Source of the DNA: UMGS75 sp964507405
GTDB taxonomy: Bacteria > Bacillota_I > Bacilli_A > ML615J-28 > CAG-313
NCBI GenBank assembly: GCA_964507405.1
Contig: CAZDPJ010000011.1
Coordinates: 1 to 40,429 of the forward strand
Direction of reading: 5' to 3'
Length of the DNA: 40,429 nucleotides
Positions within the stretch are counted from its first letter, which is position 1, and every line of letters begins with the position of its first letter. A model generated the notes under the pieces. The model saw only the letters and a list, made by a program, of their open reading frames with translations. It did no database searches and was not told the origin of the DNA. Position numbers and translations under genes: made by a program. Below are positions 9,593 to 18,211 of the stretch, in pieces.

Positions 9593-10364
9593 AGTTTGTT
9601 TTTTTGTTTTGATTTTGTATTTTTTTTACTATTAATTTTATTAATATTTCAATTATTACAACTATCAATACTAACAGAATACCCCATGCAACAAGTTCAC
9701 TCATTGCATCTTCATATCCAACACCACTTTTAACTACGGATAAAATCTTACCAACACTATTTTTTGTCTGACATATATATTCACCCATCACCATGACTTT
9801 AAGTCCTAAACCAAAAATCTGAAGAAATACCATTAAAAGGTAATCTTTAATTAAAGGTATATATACGTATATTAGAGATTTAAACATATTAGTATTAATC
9901 ATTTTTAAATCTTCAATTAATACTTTATCGATTCCATCAATTGATGTAATTACTCCTTCAATACTTAATGGTATAATTATTAGTGTTGTAATTATATATG
10001 GAGCAATGTTACCATTAAATATTAACCATAAGAATATTGATATAATCGCAAGTGGGATTGTTTTCATCATACTAATGATTGGTTTAAAAAAGTAGATTGT
10101 ATCTTTTTTCCAGATATATAAAAGTCCAACTATTAATGATACAATAAATGCTACTAGTACACTAATTGTGATTCTTAATAATGTTATACCTAGTGTTTTT
10201 AAATTATCTAGATTAAATAATTTAAAAAATGATTTTATTATTTGAGTAGTATGAGGAAAAATGGAAGGTTCATTTCGATATGTAGAATATAGTTCCCAAA
10301 TAATAATTAATAAGATAATTGTTATAAAGGAATATAATAATTTTTTAAGCGTAGAAATCCTCAT
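9591..10364 (-). CDS. ABC importer permease (SsuC/TauC type)
   Basis: This is a 257-residue polytopic membrane protein of the BPD_transp_1 family. It has a first membrane span at about residues 10-30, then five more. The coupling (EAA-type) loop before the last spans contains YIPLIKDYLLMVFLQIFGLGL. Length and layout match the permeases of nitrate/sulfonate/taurine-type importers. The ATG at 10364 overlaps the end of the binding-protein gene by 20 bases, so the two are translationally coupled. No ATP-binding gene follows: the operon ends at the terminator straight after this gene. The permease must therefore use an ATPase encoded elsewhere. The substrate is unknown. Confidence 0.85.
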   Translation of the reverse strand: MRISTLKKLLYSFITIILLIIIWELYSTYRNEPSIFPHTTQIIKSFFKLFNLDNLKTLGITLLRITISVLVAFIVSLIVGLLYIWKKDTIYFFKPIISMMKTIPLAIISIFLWLIFNGNIAPYIITTLIIIPLSIEGVITSIDGIDKVLIEDLKMINTNMFKSLIYVYIPLIKDYLLMVFLQIFGLGLKVMVMGEYICQTKNSVGKILSVVKSGVGYEDAMSELVAWGILLVLIVVIIEILIKLIVKKIQNQNKKTN

Positions 10365-11289
10365 CTGGTAATTTACCTCCTATGGTTTTACCAAGTCCTA
10401 AATCAATTAATTTGTTAAAATAAAATTCTATTTCTGCTTTATTATATTTAGTATTAATAAAATGACATAAAGGAATTGCTTTTGTTAAAGTTTCTGTTCC
10501 AACTTTCTTTAATGTTTCATCTACATTAACTGCAGATTCAGCAAGTTCAGATGGATTAGTTGAAGCAAGAGTAAGTGATTCATTTAGGTAAGTTAATGCT
10601 TTTTTTACAGATGCATTATTCTTTTTACTTGCTTTAACAAAGATACCGGCTTGAGGAATTGAGAAAGTATTTCCTGACATCTTCTCCCATTCTTTTTGTA
10701 AATCAAGAGTAAAGAATTTACCACTAGCATTAAACTTAGAAATTGAAGGTTGAGCAGATACAATAATTGAAGCATTGCCAGAAACTAGGGTTGCGTTTGC
10801 TGCATTAACATCGTCTACATAATTAATTTTAACATTTAATTGATAGTAATTAATTAAACTTCTAATAATTACATCAGGAGTAGAATTGGCACCAAAAACA
10901 GTTATTTCTTTATCATTAATATCACTTATTGAATTAATCTTTTCATCAGATACTAAATAGAAACATCCGCCAACAACAGTTTGATAGAATGAATAATCAA
11001 AATTAGTTAATGATTGATAAAACTTCGCACCAAGGTTTACCGGCGCAATAATTATATCATAACTAGCATTAGTAAATCCTGCTGTTAAGGCATCACTTCC
11101 AAGTACTACTTCATAATCTAGTAAATCACTATGATTATCAAGTGCCCCCGCAACACCTAGTGTAGGAGCTCCACTTGGAATGATAATTTTTACTTTTTCT
11201 TCTTGTTCATCTTTAAGGCATGATGCTAAACTTAAAAATAAGGTTAACACCAAAATAAAAGAACATAATTTAAATAATTTATTTTTCAT
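10345..11289 (-). CDS. ABC importer substrate-binding lipoprotein (NMT1/SsuA-like)
   Basis: This is a 314-residue lipoprotein. Residues 1-24 are a signal with a good lipobox (LASC, Cys24). The mature part has the fold signature of the NMT1/SsuA periplasmic-binding family: an early PSGAPTLGVAGAL segment, the central FGANSTPDVIIRSLI helix, then VSAQPS. Such proteins bind small organic anions or thiamine precursors; the ligand here cannot be read from sequence. It is the first gene of a two-gene operon with the permease, and has the ribosome-binding site AAAGGAGAT. Expression is probably activated by the divergent Crp/Fnr-type regulator through the operator at 11360-11375. Confidence 0.85.
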   Translation of the reverse strand: MKNKLFKLCSFILVLTLFLSLASCLKDEQEEKVKIIIPSGAPTLGVAGALDNHSDLLDYEVVLGSDALTAGFTNASYDIIIAPVNLGAKFYQSLTNFDYSFYQTVVGGCFYLVSDEKINSISDINDKEITVFGANSTPDVIIRSLINYYQLNVKINYVDDVNAANATLVSGNASIIVSAQPSISKFNASGKFFTLDLQKEWEKMSGNTFSIPQAGIFVKASKKNNASVKKALTYLNESLTLASTNPSELAESAVNVDETLKKVGTETLTKAIPLCHFINTKYNKAEIEFYFNKLIDLGLGKTIGGKLPDEDFYA

Positions 11290-11321
11290 ATTAATCTCCT
11301 TTAAATATTATTGTTAATCAT

Positions 11322-11350
11322 TTGCTTTATTATTATACTTGATGTATGAT
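11322..11350 (+). promoter_or_regulatory. Promoter of the Crp/Fnr-type regulator
   Basis: TTGCTT (11322-11327), 17 bases, then TATGAT (11345-11350). It overlaps the divergent ABC promoter, so the two cannot easily be used together. Transcription would start near 11357. Confidence 0.5.
11332..11337 (-). promoter_or_regulatory. -10 box of the ABC operon (activator-dependent promoter)
   Basis: TATAAT lies on the minus strand 43 bp upstream of the binding-protein start. The matching -35 position reads AGATAT, a poor hexamer, as expected for an activator-dependent promoter. Transcription would start near 11325. Confidence 0.6.
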
Positions 11351-11359
11351 ATAAATATC

Positions 11360-11375
11360 TGTAACATTTGTTACA
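11360..11375. promoter_or_regulatory. Crp/Fnr-type operator, perfect TGTAAC-N4-GTTACA palindrome
   Basis: TGTAACATTTGTTACA is a perfect 6-4-6 inverted repeat, the size and symmetry of Crp/Fnr family sites. Its centre is about 42 bp upstream of the predicted ABC operon start (a class II activator position). It is about +4 to +19 relative to the regulator's own predicted start, where binding should repress. Confidence 0.75.
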
Positions 11376-11397
11376 AATTAATATTTTAGGTGATACT

Positions 11398-11991
11398 ATG
11401 GAAAATTTATTAACATATATTAAAAAATATAATTTACCAGTTAAATCATTATCTAGTGGTGATATTTTATTTAATGAAGGTGATGAATGTAATAAAATGG
11501 GAATTGTTGTTAAAGGGGAATTATGTATATCTACTATTACATTTAATGAAAAAGAAGAAACTTTTAACATAATTAAAGAGGGTGAGATGTTTGGTGATTT
11601 ATTGATTTTTTCCTACAATCCTGTTTATTTAGGTGATGTTATTGCGACAAGAAAAACACAAGTTATCATCATTACTAAAACTAAATTACTAGATCTTCTT
11701 CAACAAGATAAAGTATTTCTTTCGATATATTTATCTACTATTTGTAATAAGGCCGTTAATATTAAAAAGCAATCTAAATTATTATCTCATAAGAATATTG
11801 AGGATCGAATTTTATTCTATTTAAAGCTTCATATTAATAAAAATAATGAATTTAAATATACAACTATTACTGATATTTCTAAAGAGTTATCACTTCCTAG
11901 ACCATCTGTTTCAAGAAGCTTAACTAATTTAGAAAATAAGGGTTATATAAAAAAAGGAAATCATGTAATTATTTTAAATAATAATATATAA
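11398..11991 (+). CDS. Crp/Fnr-family transcriptional regulator
   Basis: A 197-residue protein when started at ATG 11398, which has AGGTGA just upstream; an in-frame TTG at 11368 lies inside the operator and is unlikely. Residues about 12-115 are a cNMP-binding-type beta roll (SGDILFNEGDECNKMGIVVKGEL, then EGEMFGDLL). A dimer helix follows, then a winged helix (TITDISKELSLPRPSVSRSLTNLENKGYI) typical of Crp/Fnr. The cysteines are not arranged as the Fnr N-terminal iron-sulfur cluster, so the signal is unknown. It is divergent from the ABC importer and shares the operator at 11360, so that operon is the likely target, with negative autoregulation. Confidence 0.9.
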   Translation: MENLLTYIKKYNLPVKSLSSGDILFNEGDECNKMGIVVKGELCISTITFNEKEETFNIIKEGEMFGDLLIFSYNPVYLGDVIATRKTQVIIITKTKLLDLLQQDKVFLSIYLSTICNKAVNIKKQSKLLSHKNIEDRILFYLKLHINKNNEFKYTTITDISKELSLPRPSVSRSLTNLENKGYIKKGNHVIILNNNI

Positions 11992-11995
11992 ATAT

Positions 11996-12031
11996 ACCAA
12001 GATAAGTTTTACTTATTTTGGTTTTTCTTTT
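11996..12031 (+). terminator. Terminator of the Crp/Fnr-type gene
   Basis: ACCAAGATAAGT pairs with ACTTATTTTGGT (one G-T pair) around TTT, followed by a T-rich tail, five bases after the stop codon. Confidence 0.85.
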
Positions 12032-12115
12032 CTAAATATGTATATTTATTAATCTTCTACTAGATTTTTCTTTCATTTTATTGTATAATTTATATATAAA
12101 GAAAGGAAGAGTAGA

Positions 12116-14728
12116 ATGAAAAAAACAAAAAAATTATTATTTATTTTTTGTATGATGTTACTATGTTGTTTATCATTTACCAGTTGTAAGAAAGATAAAC
12201 AAGAATTAGTACCTCCTACACGTATCGACTATAATATTGAAAATACCTATATTAGTGTTGGACAAACAAAACAAGTAAATCTTGGATTTACTCCTACTAA
12301 TGCAATTAGTGATGTTACACTATTTAGTAGTGATGAAAGTATCGTTTCTGTTAAGGATACATATATTCAAGGAATTGCGACTGGTAAAGCAATTATTAGT
12401 GCTATCTCTAAAGAAGATGAAAGTGTTAAAGTATCTTTTTATGTAACTGTATATTCAGTCCCAACATCACTTACATGTTATACTAAAAATGAAACAATGG
12501 CTTTAAATTCACAACTAAACTTTAGAACTGTTGTTGAACCATTTGACGCAAACCCATATATTAGATGGACTAGTAGTAATCCAAGTGTTATTGCAATTAA
12601 TGCAAGTGGAATTGCAACTGCTGTATCTTTAGGAAGTGCAACGATTACTGGTGTGAGTGATGCCAATCCTAATCTTGTTTATGAAAAGAATTTAACTGTT
12701 GTTGAAGAAGCTGAAGAAATTGAAGTAGTTGTTCCTAAATATTCTGACTATATTGGTTCAACAATTAAACTTACTTCTACCGTATATCCACAAACTGTTT
12801 CTCAAGACGTTCAATGGACTAGTAGTAATCCAAGTATTGCAAGTGTAGATGAAAATGGTTTAGTAAGTTTAGTTTCTAGAGGTGAGGCTGTTATTACTTG
12901 TACATCTAAAAATAATGCGACTATATCAAAAGCAATTAAACTAACTAGTGTTCATCCTTTATTAGAAGAAGAAAATAGTGATGTAAAATATATTATATGT
13001 GCACCAGGAACTGATGCATCAACAATGATTAGTATTAACTATCATGCTAAAAACACAAAAACATCTGTTGAGTATACTTTAGCAACCGATACACAGTTTA
13101 ATAATAAAGTTTCATTACTTGCAAATGGTGTATATTTTGAAGAGTTATCTGAAGAATTATCTGTTCCATTTGAAGCAAGAAATGTATATAGTCTAGAAAT
13201 TACTAATCTTTTACCAAATACTGATTATATATATCGTATCAACTGTGGTGATGGTACATATAGTGATACATATCACTTTAGAACCGCATCAAATAGTGCT
13301 GATAACTTTAGTTTTGTATGGTTAACTGATAACCATTATAATACTATATATCCTGGAGCTGAAGTAAGTGAATTTACTATTCATGAAGCAATGAAAAAAC
13401 GTGATCATATTAGTTTTGTACTTGACACTGGTGACATGATAGATACCGGTGGTAATGCTGATATCTGGGATTTAATGTTTAAAGATCGTAAAACTTTACT
13501 TGAACTACCTATGGTATCAACAACAGGTAACCATGAATTATATGTAAAGAGCACTGCTCAATGGGATAATCGATTCCATGCGGCATATAATGCATTACCT
13601 AAAAATGGGGTTGAGAAAAAGGTAGGTACAAGTTGTTATTTCTATTATAATGATGTCTTATTTATTATGTTTGAGGACGTAGCTGCTTCAAGTTATGATT
13701 TACAATTTGCTTGGATGGAAAATTTATTACGTGATGCGCGTGAAAATAATCGTGCTAAAATGGTTATCGCCGCATGTCATGCGCCTATTCAATCAGAATC
13801 AGCATCTGATTCTAAGAATGACCGTGATACAAAAATTATGGCATTATTTGAAAAGTATTCAGTTGATTTAGTATTAACTGGTCACTACCATTCTCATTAT
13901 GAATCAAAAGATTACTGGGAAGGTACATATTGGAAAGGACCTCAAGCAGGCAACGGACTTCTTGGTGTTAACTATTTAACTGGTGCTGCAGCTGGAGCTA
14001 AAGGTGCGAGTGACACTGATATTGAATCCTTAAAGACAATTGCTAAAGGATATATTGTAGATATAATTGGAACAACAATTAAAGTAACACAAATTGATGC
14101 TGCTGGTAATGTTTTAAAAGAATTATCATATGATAGTAAAAAATATGAAACAGTTACTGAAGAAGCTAAAAATTCTACAAAAGAAGAAATAGTAAATTCA
14201 TTAACATATGTGTTAAACCAATCAAATACAAACATTACATTTAAATGGAGTAAACTTGCTTATGGTAATGTGAATAAAATCATCTTTAATGAACTTAATC
14301 GAAACGAAGAAACAAAAGAAGTTCATATCATTAATTCAGCATTCACATCTACAACTCTATCAAATGCCTTAAATGATTATGATTCATATTATAAAGCAAC
14401 TATTTATTTCTATGATGGTGAAGTTATAACCAAAGAATTTGAAGTAAATAGAGGACCAGACTTAAAATTAAATATTACATTAGAAGGAAATGCGACAATC
14501 CTAAATATCGGCAATCCTTCAACTAATATTAAAAATGTAATTGAAAAGTTAGAGATATATATAAATGATGAAAAAATAGATACAGTTACTTATTTAACGA
14601 ATTCGCTTCCACTAAGAACTTATATTTTAAATCATTTAAAATCAGGAGAAACTTATAATATTGAAGTTAAATTCATTAATTCAAGTAATATTGTAATGTT
14701 TACAAATAGTGTGACTTTATCAATGTAA
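12116..14728 (+). CDS. Lipoprotein metallophosphoesterase with Big2 repeats (purple acid phosphatase-like)
   Basis: This is an 870-residue lipoprotein, with a signal to Cys24 (SFTSC). Residues about 35-285 are three Big2-type Ig domains (the WTSSNPSV motif recurs, with GxAxIT-type strands). Residues about 290-390 are an Fn3-like domain of the purple-acid-phosphatase type. Residues about 398-650 are a calcineurin-like phosphoesterase with all expected metal motifs: TDNH, GDMID, GNHE, a lone His in ACHAP, and GHYHSH. Two further beta domains close the protein; the last (about 785-870) resembles the repeat units of the giant lipoprotein. It probably removes phosphate from extracellular substrates at the cell surface. 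The ATG has GAAAGGAAG upstream, and a TATAAT box is at 12084-12089. It is a single-gene unit. Confidence 0.88.
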   Translation: MKKTKKLLFIFCMMLLCCLSFTSCKKDKQELVPPTRIDYNIENTYISVGQTKQVNLGFTPTNAISDVTLFSSDESIVSVKDTYIQGIATGKAIISAISKEDESVKVSFYVTVYSVPTSLTCYTKNETMALNSQLNFRTVVEPFDANPYIRWTSSNPSVIAINASGIATAVSLGSATITGVSDANPNLVYEKNLTVVEEAEEIEVVVPKYSDYIGSTIKLTSTVYPQTVSQDVQWTSSNPSIASVDENGLVSLVSRGEAVITCTSKNNATISKAIKLTSVHPLLEEENSDVKYIICAPGTDASTMISINYHAKNTKTSVEYTLATDTQFNNKVSLLANGVYFEELSEELSVPFEARNVYSLEITNLLPNTDYIYRINCGDGTYSDTYHFRTASNSADNFSFVWLTDNHYNTIYPGAEVSEFTIHEAMKKRDHISFVLDTGDMIDTGGNADIWDLMFKDRKTLLELPMVSTTGNHELYVKSTAQWDNRFHAAYNALPKNGVEKKVGTSCYFYYNDVLFIMFEDVAASSYDLQFAWMENLLRDARENNRAKMVIAACHAPIQSESASDSKNDRDTKIMALFEKYSVDLVLTGHYHSHYESKDYWEGTYWKGPQAGNGLLGVNYLTGAAAGAKGASDTDIESLKTIAKGYIVDIIGTTIKVTQIDAAGNVLKELSYDSKKYETVTEEAKNSTKEEIVNSLTYVLNQSNTNITFKWSKLAYGNVNKIIFNELNRNEETKEVHIINSAFTSTTLSNALNDYDSYYKATIYFYDGEVITKEFEVNRGPDLKLNITLEGNATILNIGNPSTNIKNVIEKLEIYINDEKIDTVTYLTNSLPLRTYILNHLKSGETYNIEVKFINSSNIVMFTNSVTLSM

Positions 14729-14730
14729 AA

Positions 14731-14760
14731 AAAAGGGCTAGTTTAAACTAGTCCTTTTTA
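14731..14760. terminator. Bidirectional terminator between the phosphoesterase gene and rpsD
   Basis: AAAGGGCTAGT and ACTAGTCCTTT pair (one G-T pair) around TTAA, with A/T tracts on both sides. It serves both convergent genes. Confidence 0.9.
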
Positions 14761-14767
14761 CTGCTTA

Positions 14768-15367
14768 TTATCTGTTGTAGAATTCAACAATTAGGTTTTC
14801 ATGAATTTCAGGAAGTACTTCTGCTCTTTCAGGATAACGAACAAATGTACCTACACCTGTCGATTCATCATAACTAACAAATGCAAGTCTTGCAACTGTA
14901 ACTTCTAATGCTTCTTTAACAACTTGAAGATTACGAGAAGATTCTTTTAATGCAATTGTTTGACCAGGTTTGCAAAGGTATGAAGCGATATCTACTTTCT
15001 TACCATCAACAACGATATGTCCATGAGTAACAAGTTGACGAGCTTGACGACGAGTTGTCGCAAAACCTAAACGATAAACTAAATTGTCTAATCTAGATTC
15101 TAGTAAGAAGATGAAGTTTTCACCACTCTTACCTTCCATTTTACTTGCTTTTAAGAATAAGTTATGGAATTGTTTTTCAGTCATTCCATATGTAAAACGT
15201 ACTTTTTGTTTTTCTTGTAATTGAAGACCATATTCAGAAAGTTTTGTACGACGTTGTCCGTGTTGTCCAGGTGCATAAGGACGCTTCTTTAATTCCTTAC
15301 CTGTTTCAAGAACTGAATATTTTAATCTTCTAGCTTGTTTCCAAACTGGGCCTGTATAACGTGCCAT
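14768..15367 (-). CDS. rpsD: Small ribosomal subunit protein S4
   Basis: 199 residues, the usual bacterial length. S4 binds 16S rRNA early in assembly of the small subunit and in many bacteria represses its own synthesis. The N-terminal S4 signature (ARYTGPVWKQARRL, then RPYAPGQHGQRR) is clear. The S4 RNA-binding domain follows at about 90-155 (ESRLDNLVYRLGFATTRRQARQLV, then HGHIVVDG). The N-terminal region has no zinc cysteines, so it is the cysteine-free form. It is transcribed alone from a strong promoter through a leader of about 165 bases (15368-15531), with the ribosome-binding site AAGGAGGA. Confidence 0.97.
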   Translation of the reverse strand: MARYTGPVWKQARRLKYSVLETGKELKKRPYAPGQHGQRRTKLSEYGLQLQEKQKVRFTYGMTEKQFHNLFLKASKMEGKSGENFIFLLESRLDNLVYRLGFATTRRQARQLVTHGHIVVDGKKVDIASYLCKPGQTIALKESSRNLQVVKEALEVTVARLAFVSYDESTGVGTFVRYPERAEVLPEIHENLIVEFYNR

Positions 15368-15531
15368 TCTTTTTTCCTCCTTAAGTGAATTATATTTGGG
15401 GATAAAAATTCATCATCGTTTATAAAGTAGGTTATCTAATTGCTTTCGCCTAAGCAGCCAGACTACTTGCATCCAATTCTATGTGATAATCTAGAGTTTA
15501 TAAATTAATGAACGCTGCCTTTATCGCACCA
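15368..15531 (-). promoter_or_regulatory. Structured rpsD leader, candidate S4 autoregulatory site
   Basis: Between the predicted start and the ribosome-binding site the transcript has several complementary segments: GGCAGC with GCTGCTT, AAGTAG with CTACTT, and a short hairpin GCTT-AGGCGA-AAGC. Local G/C density is higher than in other intergenic DNA here. In Firmicutes rpsD often has a leader bound by S4. The match to a known leader family was not tested. Confidence 0.5.
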
Positions 15532-15537
15532 TTAAGT

Positions 15538-15566
15538 ATTATACCAAATTTTTGTTAAAAAGTCAA
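15538..15566 (-). promoter_or_regulatory. Strong sigma-A-type promoter of rpsD
   Basis: Minus-strand TTGACT (15566-15561), 17 bases, TATAAT (15543-15538). The -35 box lies inside the last codons of the upstream GH18 gene. Confidence 0.85.
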
Positions 15567-18092
15567 ACGATATAGATTACTTATTAATTGTCTCTTTGCT
15601 ATAGATATAGCATCTATTACATGATCAGATGTATCTTCAGAGTAACACCAGCACATAATACCAACACCAGCAATTGATGAGGCATATTCATATTTAGCTT
15701 TAACTGCTACTGTACTATCATATGTAATAACAATACCTTTAGACTTATTATAAAGATATGATCCAACTAGTTTACCTTCACTATTATATTCAGTGTATTC
15801 TACATATGTATTAGAGTTAATTAATTCTGAAATTCCGTTTCCAAATATTGTTCCACTCGAAAATGAACCAGGGGTATTTGATACAATCGTTAATTTACCA
15901 CTAACACCAAGGGCAGGGTATGTACCAGCTGATGTAACACCAGAGACACTATATGCTTTACCATAACCAGCACAACCAATGATTATTTTATTTTTAGAAA
16001 ATCCTAAACTAGTAAGGCGATTAACTCCATAGACACAACCAAAACCATATCCTTTATCTTTTTCAGATGAATATAGCGCAGATAAATGAGTTGTTTGATT
16101 AGATTTATTTAAATCATATGACATTAAATTAATATAATCTAAGTATTTATTTAATGTAACAAAATCAAATCTGTCAGGTGTTGTTCCCCAAGAACTTGCT
16201 GGAACGGCACAACTTAAGAAATATGGAGTTCCGTTTTCATCTTGTCTTGAATTCATTTCTTCTCTTAATTCTTGAACTAATAAATTTAGGCTCGAAGCAA
16301 CTACTTTGACCGAATCACTGACTGTTTCCCAGTCAATGTCAAGTCCATCTAAATGGTTTTCATCAACTAAATCCATTAAGTTCTTTACAAATGTTGCTCT
16401 TTTTACTGGGTCAGCAGTTAAATCCATAAAGTATTTACAACTAGTAGTACTAACTCCATTTACACTTCCAATAATTCTTACATTATGTTGTTTTAGTTTG
16501 AGTACTTCATGAAGATAAGTTGGATCATCGATTTGACAAGTTCCATTTGCATTTATTGTAATAAAAGAATAATAAATAATATCAAGGGTTTCTTTAGTAG
16601 ATTCTGAAAAGATTGTTTTGTTTTCTTTATATCTTTCATTATATTCTTTATAAGCATACATTGCACCTGTGGAAAAATAAGTAGCAACAGGGGTAGAAGG
16701 TAAAGCTTGGTATGAAATAGGATTAATTGTTATTTCTTTTGAAAGTTCTTCTGTTAAGCCATTACCATAATTTACATTTAAAGTAATAGTTACCTTTTGT
16801 TTTTGATGTAGTTGATAGGCCATATTAACATATCCCTTATCACCATCTATATAATAAACATCAGGATTTGAACTACTCCATGTGTAAATAATATCATCAG
16901 TTGATAATATTAGATTATCGGTAGTATTAGATGAAGCAACATCACTTACCATATCTAATACTTTATCAATACTTAAAACAAATTTTGCGAAAAAGATTGA
17001 TGATTTACTAGTTACTTGATATGGGCCATCTTCATATAATTCATCTTTGTACCAACCTAAGAATTTATACGAATCTTTTGTTGCATCAAGTAAATTAGTA
17101 ATTCTAGATGAAGTAATATAATAATAATTATTAGTTTCATCATATGTTGCATTTTCTACGATACCACCATTACTATAAAAGATAACCTTATATTCTTCAT
17201 CAGTTAATTCAAGTTTTTCTTTTTCTAACTTTTCTTCAATATCTAGTAATATTTGATAATTGGTTACTATTTCTTTAGCTTTACTTGAAAGAGCATCATA
17301 TAGTTTTCTAGTATTTTCTACTTCTCTTAAATTATCAAGTGATATATTAGTAATATTAGATAAATCTTTAATTGCCTTAATTACTGGTTTTGCTTCTGTT
17401 TCTAGTGCTTCTTTCAATTCTAAATTTATTATTTTTTCTTCTAAATTAACTAGAACATCATAATTAGTTACTAATGCTTTCGCATTATCATCTAATTTAT
17501 CATATATATTACGTACATTATTAACATCATCTTTATTCTTTATTTGGACTGAACTTAGGCTTGGTAAACTATTAATAGCATTTATAACAATTGAAGCATT
17601 AGCTTTAATTTTATCAATATCTTTAAGAATAGTATTTAAGTTGCTTAATGCATTAAGTAAGATATCAACATTATTTATTTGTTCTTTATGCTTATTTTCA
17701 AGTGCTATATATATATTATAAGCTTCTTCAATTATATTTTGATATTTTAATGTTACTTTATCAATGTCTTTTAAGATTAATATTATTTCATTTACTTTTT
17801 TTATATTATTATTGATCTTTAAATTTATTAATGTTTCTTCTAATTCAATTAATTTATTAATATTAGTTATTTCATTTTTTTCTTCAATAGTTAACTCATC
17901 ATATGCAGTTCTTGCATTTTCAACATATATACTATCATCTAAAGTAATAGATGTAGAGCTAGGAAGGTTATCAATCATTGTTATTACTTCACTAACTTTA
18001 GATGGAGTGTTTTCTTTAGTTTTACAACTACAAAAACTAACAACTAATATAAGTGATAAAATTGTTGTAATTATTCTTAATGTCTTATTCAT
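15555..18092 (-). CDS. GH18-family lipoprotein with helical repeats and a Listeria-Bacteroides-type repeat
   Basis: This is an 845-residue lipoprotein (signal to Cys23, FCSC). Residues about 34-297 are four helical repeats of roughly 65 residues. The clearest share the pattern of a valine/alanine-rich helix, Y-D-x-L, then a helix ending T-N-x-x-x-L-x-x-x-E-E. Residues about 303-370 resemble the Flg_new/InlB-type repeat (YKVIFYSNGG, FLGWYKDE). Residues about 371-465 are an Ig-like domain. Residues about 475-835 are a glycoside hydrolase family 18 barrel with the catalytic motif DGLDIDWE (Glu near 589), YINLMSYD and a late GVGIMCWCY strand. It should cleave beta-1,4 N-acetylglucosamine linkages, in chitin-like material, host glycans or the cell's own wall; which one is not visible. 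AAGGAGG precedes ATG 18092. Confidence 0.88.
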   Translation of the reverse strand: MNKTLRIITTILSLILVVSFCSCKTKENTPSKVSEVITMIDNLPSSTSITLDDSIYVENARTAYDELTIEEKNEITNINKLIELEETLINLKINNNIKKVNEIILILKDIDKVTLKYQNIIEEAYNIYIALENKHKEQINNVDILLNALSNLNTILKDIDKIKANASIVINAINSLPSLSSVQIKNKDDVNNVRNIYDKLDDNAKALVTNYDVLVNLEEKIINLELKEALETEAKPVIKAIKDLSNITNISLDNLREVENTRKLYDALSSKAKEIVTNYQILLDIEEKLEKEKLELTDEEYKVIFYSNGGIVENATYDETNNYYYITSSRITNLLDATKDSYKFLGWYKDELYEDGPYQVTSKSSIFFAKFVLSIDKVLDMVSDVASSNTTDNLILSTDDIIYTWSSSNPDVYYIDGDKGYVNMAYQLHQKQKVTITLNVNYGNGLTEELSKEITINPISYQALPSTPVATYFSTGAMYAYKEYNERYKENKTIFSESTKETLDIIYYSFITINANGTCQIDDPTYLHEVLKLKQHNVRIIGSVNGVSTTSCKYFMDLTADPVKRATFVKNLMDLVDENHLDGLDIDWETVSDSVKVVASSLNLLVQELREEMNSRQDENGTPYFLSCAVPASSWGTTPDRFDFVTLNKYLDYINLMSYDLNKSNQTTHLSALYSSEKDKGYGFGCVYGVNRLTSLGFSKNKIIIGCAGYGKAYSVSGVTSAGTYPALGVSGKLTIVSNTPGSFSSGTIFGNGISELINSNTYVEYTEYNSEGKLVGSYLYNKSKGIVITYDSTVAVKAKYEYASSIAGVGIMCWCYSEDTSDHVIDAISIAKRQLISNLYRLTF

Positions 18093-18116
18093 ATTTCCTC
18101 CTTTTTATCTTTACAT

Positions 18117-18145
18117 ATTATATCAAATTTTCTAACTTTTTGCAA
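18117..18145 (-). promoter_or_regulatory. Promoter of the GH18 lipoprotein gene
   Basis: Minus-strand TTGCAA (18145-18140), 17 bases, TATAAT (18122-18117), 25 bases before the start codon. Confidence 0.75.
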
Positions 18146-18181
18146 TATTATAAAATAATATTTAAGTAAATTTTAAGTATT

Positions 18182-18211
18182 AAAAAATGTTAAAGATTAT
18201 TCTTTAACATT
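18182..18211 (-). terminator. Terminator after the Fn3-like membrane protein gene
   Basis: AATGTTAAAGA and TCTTTAACATT form an 11-bp perfect stem with a four-base loop and a T tract on the minus strand, starting within the stop codon of the gene at 18210. Confidence 0.85.

Noticed and set aside
11301..11570. 89-residue minus-strand ORF upstream of the binding-protein gene
   Set aside because: It covers the divergent promoters, the operator and the start of the Crp/Fnr-type gene, and lies antisense to a well-supported protein.
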